A stretch of 64,000 nucleotides of DNA, taken from assembly GCA_041737835.1 (NCBI GenBank), contig JBGSQY010000046.1; one strand, written 5' to 3'. Below the pieces are notes generated by a model. It ran no database searches. It saw only the letters and a program-made list of their open reading frames with translations, and was not told the DNA's origin. Below are positions 27,113-36,738 of this stretch, piece by piece. Each line of letters opens with the position of its first letter. The first letter of the stretch is position 1. The DNA is from Bythopirellula sp041737835 (GTDB lineage Bacteria > Planctomycetota > Planctomycetia > Pirellulales > Lacipirellulaceae). The translations under genes and the position numbers were made by a program.

Positions 27113-27212
27113 CTTACCACGAAGAGCACAAAGGGCACAAAGTTAATAATTTCAGAAGACGAGATTGGTGATTGTCTTGCTACTTTGTGTGCTTCGTGGC
27201 TTTGTGGTTATT
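27113..27212. repeat. Imperfect inverted repeat of CCACGAAG / CACAAAG units
   Basis: The left arm contains ACCACGAAGAGCACAAAG and GGCACAAAGT (27117-27142). The right arm (27182-27208) contains ACTTTGTGTGC, TTCGTGG and CTTTGTGG, the reverse complement of similar units. The pair flanks about 40 bases and could form a long hairpin between the PFK and HAD genes. Repeats of this kind occur between genes in several bacterial genomes; the role is unknown. Confidence 0.55.
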
Positions 27213-27229
27213 AATTGGATTGGTTAGGC

Positions 27230-28093
27230 ATGAAAGATTATAAACCCCAAAAAGAGTTCTTGGTGGCCATCGATTCCGATGGCTGTGTGTTCGATACGAT
27301 GGAGATTAAGCATAAAGAGTGCTTTATTCCCGCGTTTATCAATCACTACGAACTGCAAGGCGCGAGCAAATATGCTCGTGAAGCCGCTGAGTTCGTGAAT
27401 TTGTATTCCAAAAGCCGTGGAATCAATCGCTTCCCTGCTTTGGTCGAACAGCTCGAATGGCTCGCGCGTCGGCCCGAAGTGAAGGCCCGGGGGATCAAGG
27501 TTCCATCGCCGAAAGGCGTGATCGACTGGATCGCCGAGGAATCGAAACTGGGTAATCCGGCACTGGAAAAAGCCGTGGCCGAGTCGGGCGATCCCGATTT
27601 GAAAGTGGCTCTCGCCTGGTCGAAAGCCGTGAATGATGCCGTCGCCGACATGGTGCGTGGAGTACCTCCCTTTCCCAATGTGAAAGCCTGTTTGGACCGC
27701 TTTGCCGAGAAGGCCGACATGATCGTGGCCTCGGCGACGCCGAATGCTGCGCTCAAGGCCGAATGGGAAGAACACGGCATCGCGGGGCACGTACGCGAGA
27801 TTTGCGGCCAGGAAGCAGGCACAAAAAAAGAAATCCTGGCGGTTGCGGCCCAATACGGCAAAGATAAGTGCTTAATGATTGGGGACGCCCCGGGTGATCA
27901 TAAGGCTGCGGTGGCGAACAATTGTTTGTATTATCCGATTAACCCAGGGGCCGAAGAAGCAAGTTGGAAGCGGCTGCTCGACGAAGGCATCGACCGATTT
28001 TTCAACGGAACCTTTGCCGGCGAGTACCAAGAAAAGCTTGTTGACGAGTTCAACACCTACTTGCCCGCCACGCCCCCCTGGCCCGTGCATTAA
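27230..28093 (+). CDS. HAD-superfamily hydrolase
   Basis: The 287-residue protein starts at the ATG at 27230; an in-frame TTG 15 bases upstream is less likely. HAD motif I is VAIDSDGCVFDTME near the N-terminus, with the nucleophile Asp and the acid Asp two residues later. Motif II is the Ser/Thr of IVASATPN, motif III a Lys in GTKKEIL, and motif IV is LMIGDAPGDHKAA. The cap between them is helical and larger than in small HAD phosphatases. It lies between a PFK and gnd, so a sugar-phosphate phosphatase is plausible, but the substrate is not determined. Confidence 0.85.
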   Translation: MKDYKPQKEFLVAIDSDGCVFDTMEIKHKECFIPAFINHYELQGASKYAREAAEFVNLYSKSRGINRFPALVEQLEWLARRPEVKARGIKVPSPKGVIDWIAEESKLGNPALEKAVAESGDPDLKVALAWSKAVNDAVADMVRGVPPFPNVKACLDRFAEKADMIVASATPNAALKAEWEEHGIAGHVREICGQEAGTKKEILAVAAQYGKDKCLMIGDAPGDHKAAVANNCLYYPINPGAEEASWKRLLDEGIDRFFNGTFAGEYQEKLVDEFNTYLPATPPWPVH

Positions 28094-28153
28094 CAATATG
28101 AACCGTGGCCGAAGCGTCACGGACAACATCGTTAGCAATAAAGAAGCAAAACA

Positions 28154-29599
<1,446 letters not shown>

Positions 29600-29646
29600 T
29601 TTTCTTTCTCTTCCCGCACAAACACCACACCGTTTTCGAGAGTTGC

Positions 29647-30429
29647 ATGGCTGCTGAGTTTCTTCAAAATCAGTTTGGTTTCGATGGCAAAGTGTGTGTT
29701 GTGATCGGAGGGACGGGTGTGCTGGGTGGGGCCTTGTGCGAGGGCTTGGCTCAGGCAGGGGCACACGTGGTTGTTGCGGGCCGCAATGAAGAGCGTGGCC
29801 ACCAGCGCGTGTCCGCCATCGAAAAGCTCGGTGGCAAAGCCTCGTTTGGCGCCGTGGACGCTACGTCGCGCGAGTCCGTGCAGGAATTGCTCGATACGGT
29901 CGTGAGTCAGCATGGCCCCGTCTACGGCTTGGTGAACGGCACGGGCGTGAATTCGCCGACGCCGTACTTGGAGATTTCTGACGAGGAGCTCAAGAAGATC
30001 TTTGATGCCAACTTTTTGGGAACGCATTACGCCTGCCAGGCTTTTATTCCGCACATGATCCAAAACGGCGGCGGTTCGATTCTCAACATCGGCAGCGTGA
30101 CTTGCTTCTTACCGTTATCGAAGGTTTACACCTACTCGGCCACGAAGGCGGCGATTTTAAGCCTCACGCAAAATACGGCCCGTGAGTTCGCACCGCAAAA
30201 GGTGCGGATCAATTGCCTGTGCCCCGGTTTTTTTCCCGCGGAGCAAAATCGCAAGATTCTCAGCCCCGAACGAACGGAAGCCATCATGCGGCACACCCCC
30301 ATGAATCGCTTTGGCAATCCCGAAGAATTGATCGGCGCATCGTTGTTGTTGCTGTCGCCCACCGCGGGGAGTTTCATCACGGGGACGACGATTTACGTCG
30401 ACGGCGGATTCACGGCGATGACGATCTGA
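29647..30429 (+). CDS. SDR-family oxidoreductase between gnd and zwf
   Basis: The 260-residue protein has the short-chain dehydrogenase layout: VVIGGTGVLGGALCEGLAQA (cofactor-binding GxxxGxG type), GRNEER suggesting NADP preference through the Arg, NGTGVNSPTP in place of NNAG, a Ser in NIGSVTCF and the catalytic Tyr-Lys in YTYSATKAAI, then NCLCPGFFPAEQN. The C-terminus ends with TTIYVDGGFTAMTI. Position between gnd and zwf suggests a sugar substrate, such as gluconate or glucose, but this is inference; related proteins are labelled gluconate 5-dehydrogenase or mannonate oxidoreductase. Confidence 0.87.
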   Translation: MAAEFLQNQFGFDGKVCVVIGGTGVLGGALCEGLAQAGAHVVVAGRNEERGHQRVSAIEKLGGKASFGAVDATSRESVQELLDTVVSQHGPVYGLVNGTGVNSPTPYLEISDEELKKIFDANFLGTHYACQAFIPHMIQNGGGSILNIGSVTCFLPLSKVYTYSATKAAILSLTQNTAREFAPQKVRINCLCPGFFPAEQNRKILSPERTEAIMRHTPMNRFGNPEELIGASLLLLSPTAGSFITGTTIYVDGGFTAMTI

Positions 30430-30516
30430 GTACGCTGTCGGCTTTACAGAGTTCGCCAGTCGGGCTATCTTGCTGGCGCGTTGCGAATCGAACGAGAAAC
30501 CTCGGTAGAGTCCTGC

Positions 30517-31971
30517 ATGTCCGCCACGATTGTAATCTTTGGTGCTTCTGGTGATCTGACCAGCCGCAAATTGATCCCCGCCTTGTATCAGGTGTTTCGC
30601 AAGGGACGCTTGAAGACGCCGCTGAACATCGTGGGCGTCTCGCGGACGGAATTTAGCAATGAGCAATGGCGGGCCGCCTTGGCTGAGACAACCGCCAAGT
30701 TCGCCGGTGACAGCTTTGACAAAGAAAAATGGGCACAGTTCGCCGAGCGGATTTACTATCTGCCGGGTGATATCGGCAACTTGGAAGACTTTCAGAAGCT
30801 CGCCAAGTTTCTCGATGAGATGGAATTCGGCGAAGCGGGGACGCGTGTTTACTATCTGTCGACAGCGCCACGATTCTATATGCAGGCAGTCGAGCACCTG
30901 GGCAAAGCTGGAATGGCTTGCGAGGGAGACTGCCCGCGGCGGGTCGTGATCGAAAAGCCGTTCGGTACGGACCTCGCCAGCGCCAAGGAACTTAATCACG
31001 CTGTCCACGAAGTCTTTGACGAGCGGCAGGTCTATCGCATTGATCACTATCTCGGCAAAGAGACGGTGCAGAATCTGTTGGTGCTGCGATTCGGCAATAC
31101 CATCTTCGAGCCAATCTGGAACCGCAACTATATCGATCACGTGCAGATCACCGTGGCCGAGGAAGTCGAAATCGGCAGCCGCGCGGGATACTACGATACC
31201 GCCGGCATCATCCGCGACATGTTCCAGAACCATCTGCTGCAACTCCTGATGGTGACGGCCATGGAAGCTCCCGTGCGGTACGAGGCCGACGCGGTCCGCA
31301 ATGAAAAAGTGAAGGTGTTGCATGCGATCCGCACGATGACCCCCGAGAAAGTGCAACACGACACATTTCGCGGGCAATATCGTGGCTATACTGCTTCCCC
31401 GGGCGTGAAACCAACAAGCCGCACGCCGACGTTCGCTGCGATGAAATTGTGGATCGATAACTGGCGGTGGCAGGACGTGCCGTTTTATTTGCGTAGCGGC
31501 AAGGCGATGTCGTGCCGCACGACGCAGATCGTGATTCAATTTCATACCCCACCACAAAAGCTCTTTGCCGGTGCGTCGTCGAACCTGTGCGAAGCGAATC
31601 GGCTGGTGATTCAAGTTCAGCCGGCGGAAGGCATTCAGATGCACTTCCAAACGAAGGTGCCCGACGCGGGGATGCGCACGCGGCAAACTGATTTGAGCTT
31701 TAACTATCAAAAAGAATTTCGCGACGTGATGCCCGAAGCGTATGAGCGGTTGCTCTTGGATGCGCTCGAAGGGGATGCGAGCTTGTTTGCTCGTGCGGAT
31801 GAAGTCGAAGCCGCTTGGAAAGTTTGCGACCCCATCATTCAGGAATGGAACGAACGGGATAAGCCGACGCTGTTTATGTACGACCCTGGATTCTGGGGTC
31901 CGGAAGAGTGCCAGGAATGGATGACCAACCAAGGCCGCGACTGGTTTGATACGTGCCCGGTGTTGGGGTAG
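30517..31971 (+). CDS. zwf: Glucose-6-phosphate 1-dehydrogenase
   Basis: The 484-residue enzyme starts the oxidative pentose phosphate pathway by oxidising glucose 6-phosphate with NADP. The ATG at 30517 places IVIFGASGDLTSRKLIPALY at the N-terminus, as expected; a TTG 36 bases upstream adds residues outside the family. The active-site signature YRIDHYLGKETVQNLL is present, with VIEKPFGTDLASA before it and YYDTAGIIRDMFQNHLLQLL after it. The C-terminal region (YERLLLDALEGDASLFARADEVEAAW, seen as separate motifs) is typical. It follows the SDR gene by 87 bases and is followed by a perfect palindrome. Confidence 0.97.
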   Translation: MSATIVIFGASGDLTSRKLIPALYQVFRKGRLKTPLNIVGVSRTEFSNEQWRAALAETTAKFAGDSFDKEKWAQFAERIYYLPGDIGNLEDFQKLAKFLDEMEFGEAGTRVYYLSTAPRFYMQAVEHLGKAGMACEGDCPRRVVIEKPFGTDLASAKELNHAVHEVFDERQVYRIDHYLGKETVQNLLVLRFGNTIFEPIWNRNYIDHVQITVAEEVEIGSRAGYYDTAGIIRDMFQNHLLQLLMVTAMEAPVRYEADAVRNEKVKVLHAIRTMTPEKVQHDTFRGQYRGYTASPGVKPTSRTPTFAAMKLWIDNWRWQDVPFYLRSGKAMSCRTTQIVIQFHTPPQKLFAGASSNLCEANRLVIQVQPAEGIQMHFQTKVPDAGMRTRQTDLSFNYQKEFRDVMPEAYERLLLDALEGDASLFARADEVEAAWKVCDPIIQEWNERDKPTLFMYDPGFWGPEECQEWMTNQGRDWFDTCPVLG

Positions 31972-32004
31972 GCGCTCAGACGACGTGACAACGACGAATA
32001 TGCA

Positions 32005-32036
32005 CAACGCCCAGGGATTGCAATCCCTGGGCGTTG
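32005..32036. repeat. Perfect 32-bp palindrome, copy 1
   Basis: CAACGCCCAGGGATTG is followed directly by its own reverse complement. It sits 33 bases after the zwf stop and 7 bases from the end of the convergent AbrB-like gene. A copy with one changed base lies at 44452-44483. A strong bidirectional hairpin is expected; no T-run follows on the plus strand. Confidence 0.8.
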
Positions 32037-32043
32037 ATAGTTG

Positions 32044-32265
32044 TTATGCAAGCCTGCGTAGAACTTCTCGATCAGCGACCATCACTGCTTTAGCGACTTC
32101 CAATTGCCCGGCAAGCTCTGCATCACACGCCGTCAATTCTACGCCGTTGGCGGTTTCGGTGATTTGAATACTATCACCGTCTTCAATTTGTAGCCGCCCG
32201 AGCATGGATTTGGGGACCACGAAATTGATCGAGTCGCCGATATCTGTCACTTTGATGGTATTCAT
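32044..32265 (-). CDS. AbrB/MazE-type (SpoVT-AbrB) DNA-binding protein, orphan antitoxin-like
   Basis: The 73-residue protein has the swapped-hairpin AbrB/MazE N-terminus: MNTIKVTDIGDSINFVVPKS, MLGRLQIEDGDSIQIT. In toxin-antitoxin pairs this domain binds the operon's own promoter and the C-terminal tail binds the toxin. Here the tail (AGQLEVAKAVMVADREVLRRLA) resembles the helix of Doc/Fic-associated antitoxins of the AbrB type, but no toxin gene is adjacent: the 3' side has only the palindrome and convergent zwf, the 5' side divergent psd. It may be a solitary regulator or a remnant. Confidence 0.85.
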   Translation of the reverse strand: MNTIKVTDIGDSINFVVPKSMLGRLQIEDGDSIQITETANGVELTACDAELAGQLEVAKAVMVADREVLRRLA

Positions 32266-32415
32266 GGTCTTGACCGGAGTTAATCGCCGAGTCGTTTGCT
32301 AAACAAGGAAACTTTCCCAATTATACCACGCTGCGGCGGCCAATGAAGCTTGTTTCTCGGCCGTGGGCGTGTACGCTAAAGTGTTTCACTAACGGCCAAG
32401 AATCACAGTAAGGCA

Positions 32416-33354
32416 ATGTCCGAATCGAATTTTCCCACCCTTCCCGACAACATTCGCAGCGTGCAGCCCGGTGGCGGCAAATGCTACGCGATTGAGCTCG
32501 CCTGGGGACGCTGGCGGCGTTGGTATCTCAAGACATTTCGCCCCGGCTACGTGCGCGAGATGGCCGCACGCCAACTTGGGGATGCGAGCGGTGCGCCACA
32601 CGAGATTCTCGATCCGCGTGATCTCAAGTATTGCTGCAATCTGTGTACAGCTTATTGGAAACCTGAGGACGATCCCTTCTTGTGGCGGGAGTACTTGCCG
32701 TTCGCGCGGTGGGGCTTGGCGGAACTGCAACTGATGGGTTGGCCGCTGCTGGCGGCCACGATCTTGTTTGCTTGGTGGGGGCATTGGTGGTGGCTGCTCG
32801 CGGTGCCGCTCGCGGTGGTCTTCGGTTTGATCGTCTATTTCTTTCGCGATCCCCATCGCATTATTCCGCAAGGCATCAACGATATTGTCTCGCCCGCGGA
32901 TGGCACGATTGCCGAAGTGACGGAAGTCGAGCACTACGATTTCCTTGATGGCCCCGCGGTGAGGATCGGGATTTTTCTTTCGATCTTTAACGTCCACGTC
33001 AATCGTTCGCCACGTGCGGCGCGCGTGGTCGATATGTGTTACAAGCCGGGCGAGTTTCTCAACGCGATGAACCCCGAGAGCGCGATCCGCAATGAATTTA
33101 TGTGGATTGGCCTTGAGGAGCTCGACAACCCTCAGCGGCGGTTGGCCGTGCGGGCGATTTCGGGCCTGATTGCCCGGCGAATCGTCTGCATTCTGAAGCC
33201 CGGGCAGGAGGTCCAGCGGGGCGAGAAATTTGGTATGATTAAGCTTGGTTCGCGGACGGAGCTGATACTTCCCCGCGATGCGGTCGAGGTGGCGGTCGTG
33301 GTCGGCGATAAGATCAAAGCCGGCAGCACGATCTTGGCCCGTTACCGCGATTAA
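32416..33354 (+). CDS. psd: Phosphatidylserine decarboxylase
   Basis: The 312-residue proenzyme makes phosphatidylethanolamine from phosphatidylserine. A central hydrophobic pair (about 98-140, LMGWPLLAATILFAWWGHWW then LLAVPLAVVFGLIVYFF) anchors it in the membrane, followed by FRDPHRIIP, SPADGTIAEV, the conserved IFLSIFNVHVNRSP and, near the C-terminus, FGMIKLGSRTELILP. The Gly-Ser in LGSRTE (about residues 278-279) is where the chain self-cleaves to form the pyruvoyl cofactor in this family. The N-terminal 95 residues are longer than in short bacterial forms. It is 30 bases before pssA, which makes its substrate. Confidence 0.94.
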   Translation: MSESNFPTLPDNIRSVQPGGGKCYAIELAWGRWRRWYLKTFRPGYVREMAARQLGDASGAPHEILDPRDLKYCCNLCTAYWKPEDDPFLWREYLPFARWGLAELQLMGWPLLAATILFAWWGHWWWLLAVPLAVVFGLIVYFFRDPHRIIPQGINDIVSPADGTIAEVTEVEHYDFLDGPAVRIGIFLSIFNVHVNRSPRAARVVDMCYKPGEFLNAMNPESAIRNEFMWIGLEELDNPQRRLAVRAISGLIARRIVCILKPGQEVQRGEKFGMIKLGSRTELILPRDAVEVAVVVGDKIKAGSTILARYRD

Positions 33355-33384
33355 GTTTCTACCTATCTGCATTTGAAATAGCCC

Positions 33385-34251
33385 ATGCGACCGATTCGCC
33401 CGATTGCCGTTTTGCCGACGTTATTCACGTTGGGCAATCTCGTGTGCGGTTTCTTTGCGATCGTCGTGGCCAGTCGGATCGCCAGCCCGGATTTGATCGA
33501 TTTCGTGCCGGCACCCAAGATTGATTCCGCACGGCAGCTGCTCGACAGCACCGATCCCACGCACAACTTGATGCTGGCGGGACTTTTGATATTTCTAGCG
33601 ATGCTGTTTGACACGTTCGACGGTCAGGTCGCTCGTATGACACGCACGGCGAGCGATTTCGGCGGGCAACTCGATAGCTTGAGCGATACGGTTTCGTTTG
33701 GCGTGGCCCCCGCGATTTTGCTCGTTAAGATGTGCCCTGATTTCAGCAACTTGCACAAAGAAGCCGTCTGGACGATTGCCGCGCTGTTTGCCTGCTGCGC
33801 CGCACTGCGGCTGGCTCGGTTCAACGTGGAAACCGATGAAAAAGACGACCACGGCTCTTTTTCCGGATTGCCCTCGCCTGCCGCCGCGGCGGTGATCGCC
33901 AGCCTCGCCGTGTTCTCGTACACGTTGCGGAACGAATTCAACTTTGAAAATTACGCTGGGTTCGACTGGTGGCTGCAAAGATTGTTGCCGCCGTTCGCGG
34001 TGGCGGTGGCGGTGTTGATGGTATCGCGTATCCCCTATCCTCACATCGTGACTCAGCTCGTGCGCGGGCGCAAGAGCTTCACCCACATCGTTGGACTGGT
34101 GTTTGCGATCATGGCGATCTTGCTCGTGCGTTGGTTTGCCGTGCCGATCCTCTGTTTCGTTTATGTGACGGTGCCCGCCTTGCGATTCGGTTGGCAGTCG
34201 TTGAAGACGAAGCCACAAATGACGAAGCCGACCCAGCGTGGGGCCGTGTAG
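33385..34251 (+). CDS. pssA: CDP-diacylglycerol-serine O-phosphatidyltransferase
   Basis: The 288-residue membrane enzyme joins CDP-diacylglycerol and serine to give phosphatidylserine. The CDP-alcohol phosphotransferase motif D-G-x2-A-R-x8-G-x3-D-x3-D is exact in FDGQVARMTRTASDFGGQLD followed by SLSD. Several membrane helices are visible (for example LPTLFTLGNLVCGFFAIVVA and MLAGLLIFLAMLFDTF). It follows psd by 30 bases and precedes ribE by 3 bases, so the phosphatidylethanolamine branch and riboflavin synthase appear to share a transcript. Confidence 0.96.
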   Translation: MRPIRPIAVLPTLFTLGNLVCGFFAIVVASRIASPDLIDFVPAPKIDSARQLLDSTDPTHNLMLAGLLIFLAMLFDTFDGQVARMTRTASDFGGQLDSLSDTVSFGVAPAILLVKMCPDFSNLHKEAVWTIAALFACCAALRLARFNVETDEKDDHGSFSGLPSPAAAAVIASLAVFSYTLRNEFNFENYAGFDWWLQRLLPPFAVAVAVLMVSRIPYPHIVTQLVRGRKSFTHIVGLVFAIMAILLVRWFAVPILCFVYVTVPALRFGWQSLKTKPQMTKPTQRGAV

Positions 34252-34254
34252 CCG

Positions 34255-34854
34255 ATGTTCACGGGTCTTGTGCAAAGCTTGGCGGAAGTGAAATCGCTCG
34301 TCCCAGTGGGGCCGGGCGTGCGACTGGCGATCAGCGACGGCGAGATTGCCCAGCGTTCAGCGATTGGAGATTCGATCGCGATCAACGGGTGCTGTCTGAC
34401 GGTCGTGGCGATTGAGGGCGAATCGTTCTCCTTTGAAGCGGGCGAAGAAACCTTGAGCCGCACAACTCTCGGCAAAGTTCAAGCGGGGGATCGTGTGAAT
34501 CTCGAGACTTCGCTGAAGATGGGCGATGAGTTGGGCGGTCATCTCGTGGCGGGACACGTCGATGGCGTCGGCACGGTCGATGAACGAACCGACGACGCGG
34601 AGTGGTCGAAATTCTGGTTTCGGGTGCCGGCGGAACTGACCCGGCAAATGGCAAGCAAAGGATCGGTCGCCGTCGATGGCGTGAGTTTGACGTTGGTCGA
34701 CGTCGAACACGAGCGATTCAGCGTGGCGCTGATTCCGCACACGCTCAAAATGACGACGCTCGGCTTTCGGCAAGTTGGCGACCGCGTGAATATCGAAACC
34801 GACGTGCTGGCCAAATATGTGCAGCGCCAATTGGCTTGGCAAAGCGAACAATAA
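34255..34854 (+). CDS. ribE: Riboflavin synthase
   Basis: The 199-residue enzyme makes riboflavin from two 6,7-dimethyl-8-ribityllumazine molecules. The protein has the expected two tandem lumazine-binding barrels: the first begins MFTGLVQSLAEV and contains GDSIAINGCCLTVV and EETLSRTTLG; the second begins GHVDGVGTV and contains GSVAVDGVSLTLV and LIPHTLKMTTL. The C-terminal DVLAKYVQRQL is typical. Length matches the family. Start is 3 bases after the pssA stop. No FMN riboswitch is seen upstream. Confidence 0.96.
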   Translation: MFTGLVQSLAEVKSLVPVGPGVRLAISDGEIAQRSAIGDSIAINGCCLTVVAIEGESFSFEAGEETLSRTTLGKVQAGDRVNLETSLKMGDELGGHLVAGHVDGVGTVDERTDDAEWSKFWFRVPAELTRQMASKGSVAVDGVSLTLVDVEHERFSVALIPHTLKMTTLGFRQVGDRVNIETDVLAKYVQRQLAWQSEQ

Positions 34855-34863
34855 TTCTACCGG

Positions 34864-34883
34864 CGATTCGTTGAATCGCGGCT
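34864..34883. repeat. Palindromic repeat family B, copy 1, just before rsmA
   Basis: CGATTCGTTGAATCGCGGCT is identical to 36701-36720. GCGATTC and GAATCGC form a 7-bp stem around GTT. It lies directly upstream of the rsmA start at 34885, where a ribosome binding site would be expected. Confidence 0.65.
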
Positions 34884-34884
34884 T

Positions 34885-35799
34885 ATGGGCATTATGAACA
34901 GACAAACAAAATCCTTTTTGATCTCACGCTTTCGCGAAATGGGGATTACCCCCGCCACGCGGCATGGGCAAAATTTTCTCATCGATTTGAATCTGCATCG
35001 CCTGCTGATCGACTCGGCCGAACTCACCAAAGATGACGTCGTCTTGGAAGTCGGCACGGGGACGGGCGCGCTCACGACCGAAATGGCCCGCCGCGCGGGG
35101 GGCGTCGTGACGGTCGAGATCGATAGCCATTTATACGAACTGGCTAGCGAGGAGCTTTTCGAATACCGTCACGTGACGATGCTCAACTTCGATGCCTTGC
35201 ATAACAAAAATGCCTTCGATCAACGGGTGATCGACGCGGTGGGTGAAAAACTGGCCGAAGCGCCGGGGCGAAAATTTAAGCTCGTTGCGAACTTGCCATA
35301 CAACATCGCCACGCCGGTGCTGTCGAACCTGCTGCTCTGCCCACACACGCCGGTGATGATGGTGGCGACGATCCAAAAGGAGCTGGGCGACCGCATCGTG
35401 GCCCAGCCGTGGAGCAAAGACTATGGCGCGCTGAGCGTGTGGATGCAGAGCCAGGCCGCGACCGAAATCGTACGAATCATGCCCCCCAGCGTGTTTTGGC
35501 CGCAGCCAAAAGTCGATTCGGCGATCGTGAAGATCGTCACCGATTTCGAGAAGCGCGCGGCGATTCCCGACCTCAAATACTTCCATCAGTTCGTGAAGAC
35601 AATTTTCATCCACCGCCGGAAATACCTGCGGGCGAACATCGTGGCCGCGATGAAGGAACATCTCTCGAAGCCCCAGATCGATGAGATCTTGAGCGAGATG
35701 CAGCTCGGCGAAAATGCACGGACCGAAGAACTCGACGTGGCAACGCTGCTGCGGCTCACAGAGTTGGTGCGAACGAAAGCGCCGGAGTGGAAGTTGTAA
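34885..35799 (+). CDS. rsmA: 16S rRNA (adenine1518/1519-N6) dimethyltransferase
   Basis: The 304-residue enzyme (KsgA) dimethylates two adenines in the 3' hairpin of 16S rRNA during 30S assembly. SAM-binding motif I is VVLEVGTGTGALT, motif II VTVEIDSHLYE, and the catalytic motif IV is LVANLPYNIATPVL. The N-terminal TPATRHGQNFLIDLNL and the C-terminal helical domain (FVKTIFIHRRKYLRANIV) are typical. An alternative ATG at 34894 is possible; a palindromic repeat occupies the usual ribosome-binding-site region, so the start is uncertain by a few residues. Confidence 0.95.
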   Translation: MGIMNRQTKSFLISRFREMGITPATRHGQNFLIDLNLHRLLIDSAELTKDDVVLEVGTGTGALTTEMARRAGGVVTVEIDSHLYELASEELFEYRHVTMLNFDALHNKNAFDQRVIDAVGEKLAEAPGRKFKLVANLPYNIATPVLSNLLLCPHTPVMMVATIQKELGDRIVAQPWSKDYGALSVWMQSQAATEIVRIMPPSVFWPQPKVDSAIVKIVTDFEKRAAIPDLKYFHQFVKTIFIHRRKYLRANIVAAMKEHLSKPQIDEILSEMQLGENARTEELDVATLLRLTELVRTKAPEWKL

Positions 35800-36038
35800 G
35801 GCAACTCATTCATGGCGAGCCGTATGCGCGGGCACCGCCGCGTAGCGTTGGTCGGCCCGGAGCAGAAACCCCGAATCAAACGAATTGCACGAATTTCGTA
35901 AGACGCGGTGCCTGACAATACGACCGCAACGGTTGTAACGGCCGCGCCGGGTTATTGTTTCTTCCCTTGTTCGCTGGCGTTTCTGAACCCGTCGTGTGCT
36001 ACCAGGGTCCGTGATAGGATGGAGTAGGACATTTTGCA
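35800..36038. other. Intergenic region before hisB
   Basis: Nothing protein-like is seen. A degenerate match to the GCGAGCCGTA repeat starts at about 35817, and a further palindromic repeat begins at 36039. A hisB promoter should lie here but no clear boxes can be assigned. Confidence 0.4.
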
Positions 36039-36063
36039 CGGTATCGGGACGATACCGGCTAAC
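36039..36063. repeat. Palindromic repeat family A, copy 2, in the hisB leader
   Basis: CGGTATCGGGACGATACCGG followed by CTAAC. It is the same design as the copies at 12243 and 41976-42040, with compensating changes in both arms (TATCG/CGATA in place of CATCG/CGATG), so the stem is kept. It ends 15 bases before the hisB start. Confidence 0.7.
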
Positions 36064-36078
36064 ATCGGAAATCTGAAT

Positions 36079-36669
36079 ATGGCACGCACGCACCGCATCG
36101 AGCGGAAAACCAACGAAACGCACATTTGGCTTGAACTGAACCTCGACGGCGAGGGGAAGTCCGAGATCAAGACCGGCGTGGGCTTCTTCGACCACATGCT
36201 TGAGCTATTTGCCAAGCACGGGGCGTTCGACCTTCAGGTGCGTGCCGAGGGGGATCTCCACGTCGATCAACACCACACCGTGGAAGACACCGGCATTTGC
36301 CTGGGGCTCGCCCTCCGCGAGGCACTGGGCAACAAAGCCGGGATTCGCCGCTACGGGCATTTCACGCTGCCGATGGAAGAAACCCTGGTGACCGTGGCGG
36401 TCGATTTCTGCGGCCGGAATATCTTGGCCTACAATGCCCCCGTGCCGGCGGCGAAGATTGGCGATTTCGACAGCGAATTGCTTGAAGACTTTTGGCAATC
36501 GGTGTCGGCCAATGCACTGTGCAATCTCCACGTGTTGCTGCACTATGGCCGTAACAGCCATCACATTGCCGAGGCAGTCTTTAAGGCCACGGCACGTGCG
36601 ATGCGGATGGCGGTGGAAAGCGATCCACGGATGCCCGGCGTGCCCAGCACCAAAGGGACGCTGGAATAG
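36079..36669 (+). CDS. hisB: Imidazoleglycerol-phosphate dehydratase
   Basis: The 196-residue enzyme carries out the sixth step of histidine synthesis. The ATG at 36079 starts ARTHRIERKTNETHI; an upstream ATG at 36034 would translate the repeat and is rejected. Both metal-binding HHxxE motifs are present: QHHTVEDTGI and SHHIAEAVFKA, along with GVGFFDHMLELFAKHG and the C-terminal GVPSTKGTL. It is the single-domain form without the N-terminal phosphatase of E. coli HisB. No other his genes are nearby. Its stop codon begins a palindromic repeat. Confidence 0.96.
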   Translation: MARTHRIERKTNETHIWLELNLDGEGKSEIKTGVGFFDHMLELFAKHGAFDLQVRAEGDLHVDQHHTVEDTGICLGLALREALGNKAGIRRYGHFTLPMEETLVTVAVDFCGRNILAYNAPVPAAKIGDFDSELLEDFWQSVSANALCNLHVLLHYGRNSHHIAEAVFKATARAMRMAVESDPRMPGVPSTKGTLE

Positions 36670-36721
36670 CCGCGATCAAACTTGATCGCAGGGTTCCCAG
36701 CGATTCGTTGAATCGCGGCTA
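36667..36721. repeat. Palindromic repeat family B, compound copy overlapping the hisB stop codon
   Basis: The outer arms TAGCCGCGAT (36667-36676) and ATCGCGGCTA (36712-36721) are exact reverse complements, and the first three bases are the hisB stop codon. Inside are two smaller stems: GCGATCAA/TTGATCGC and GCGATTC/GAATCGC. The second is shared with the copy at 34864-34883. It sits between convergent hisB and ppa and could act as a bidirectional transcription stop. Confidence 0.7.
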
Positions 36722-36738
36722 TTGTTTAATAGCAGCCA

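Noticed and set aside
30157..32007. 616-codon open frame on the minus strand across zwf
   Set aside because: It is the antisense shadow of zwf and the SDR gene; the plus-strand proteins have complete family motifs.
36034..36078. Earlier hisB start at 36034
   Set aside because: It would translate the palindromic repeat, and the added residues are not part of the HisB family.
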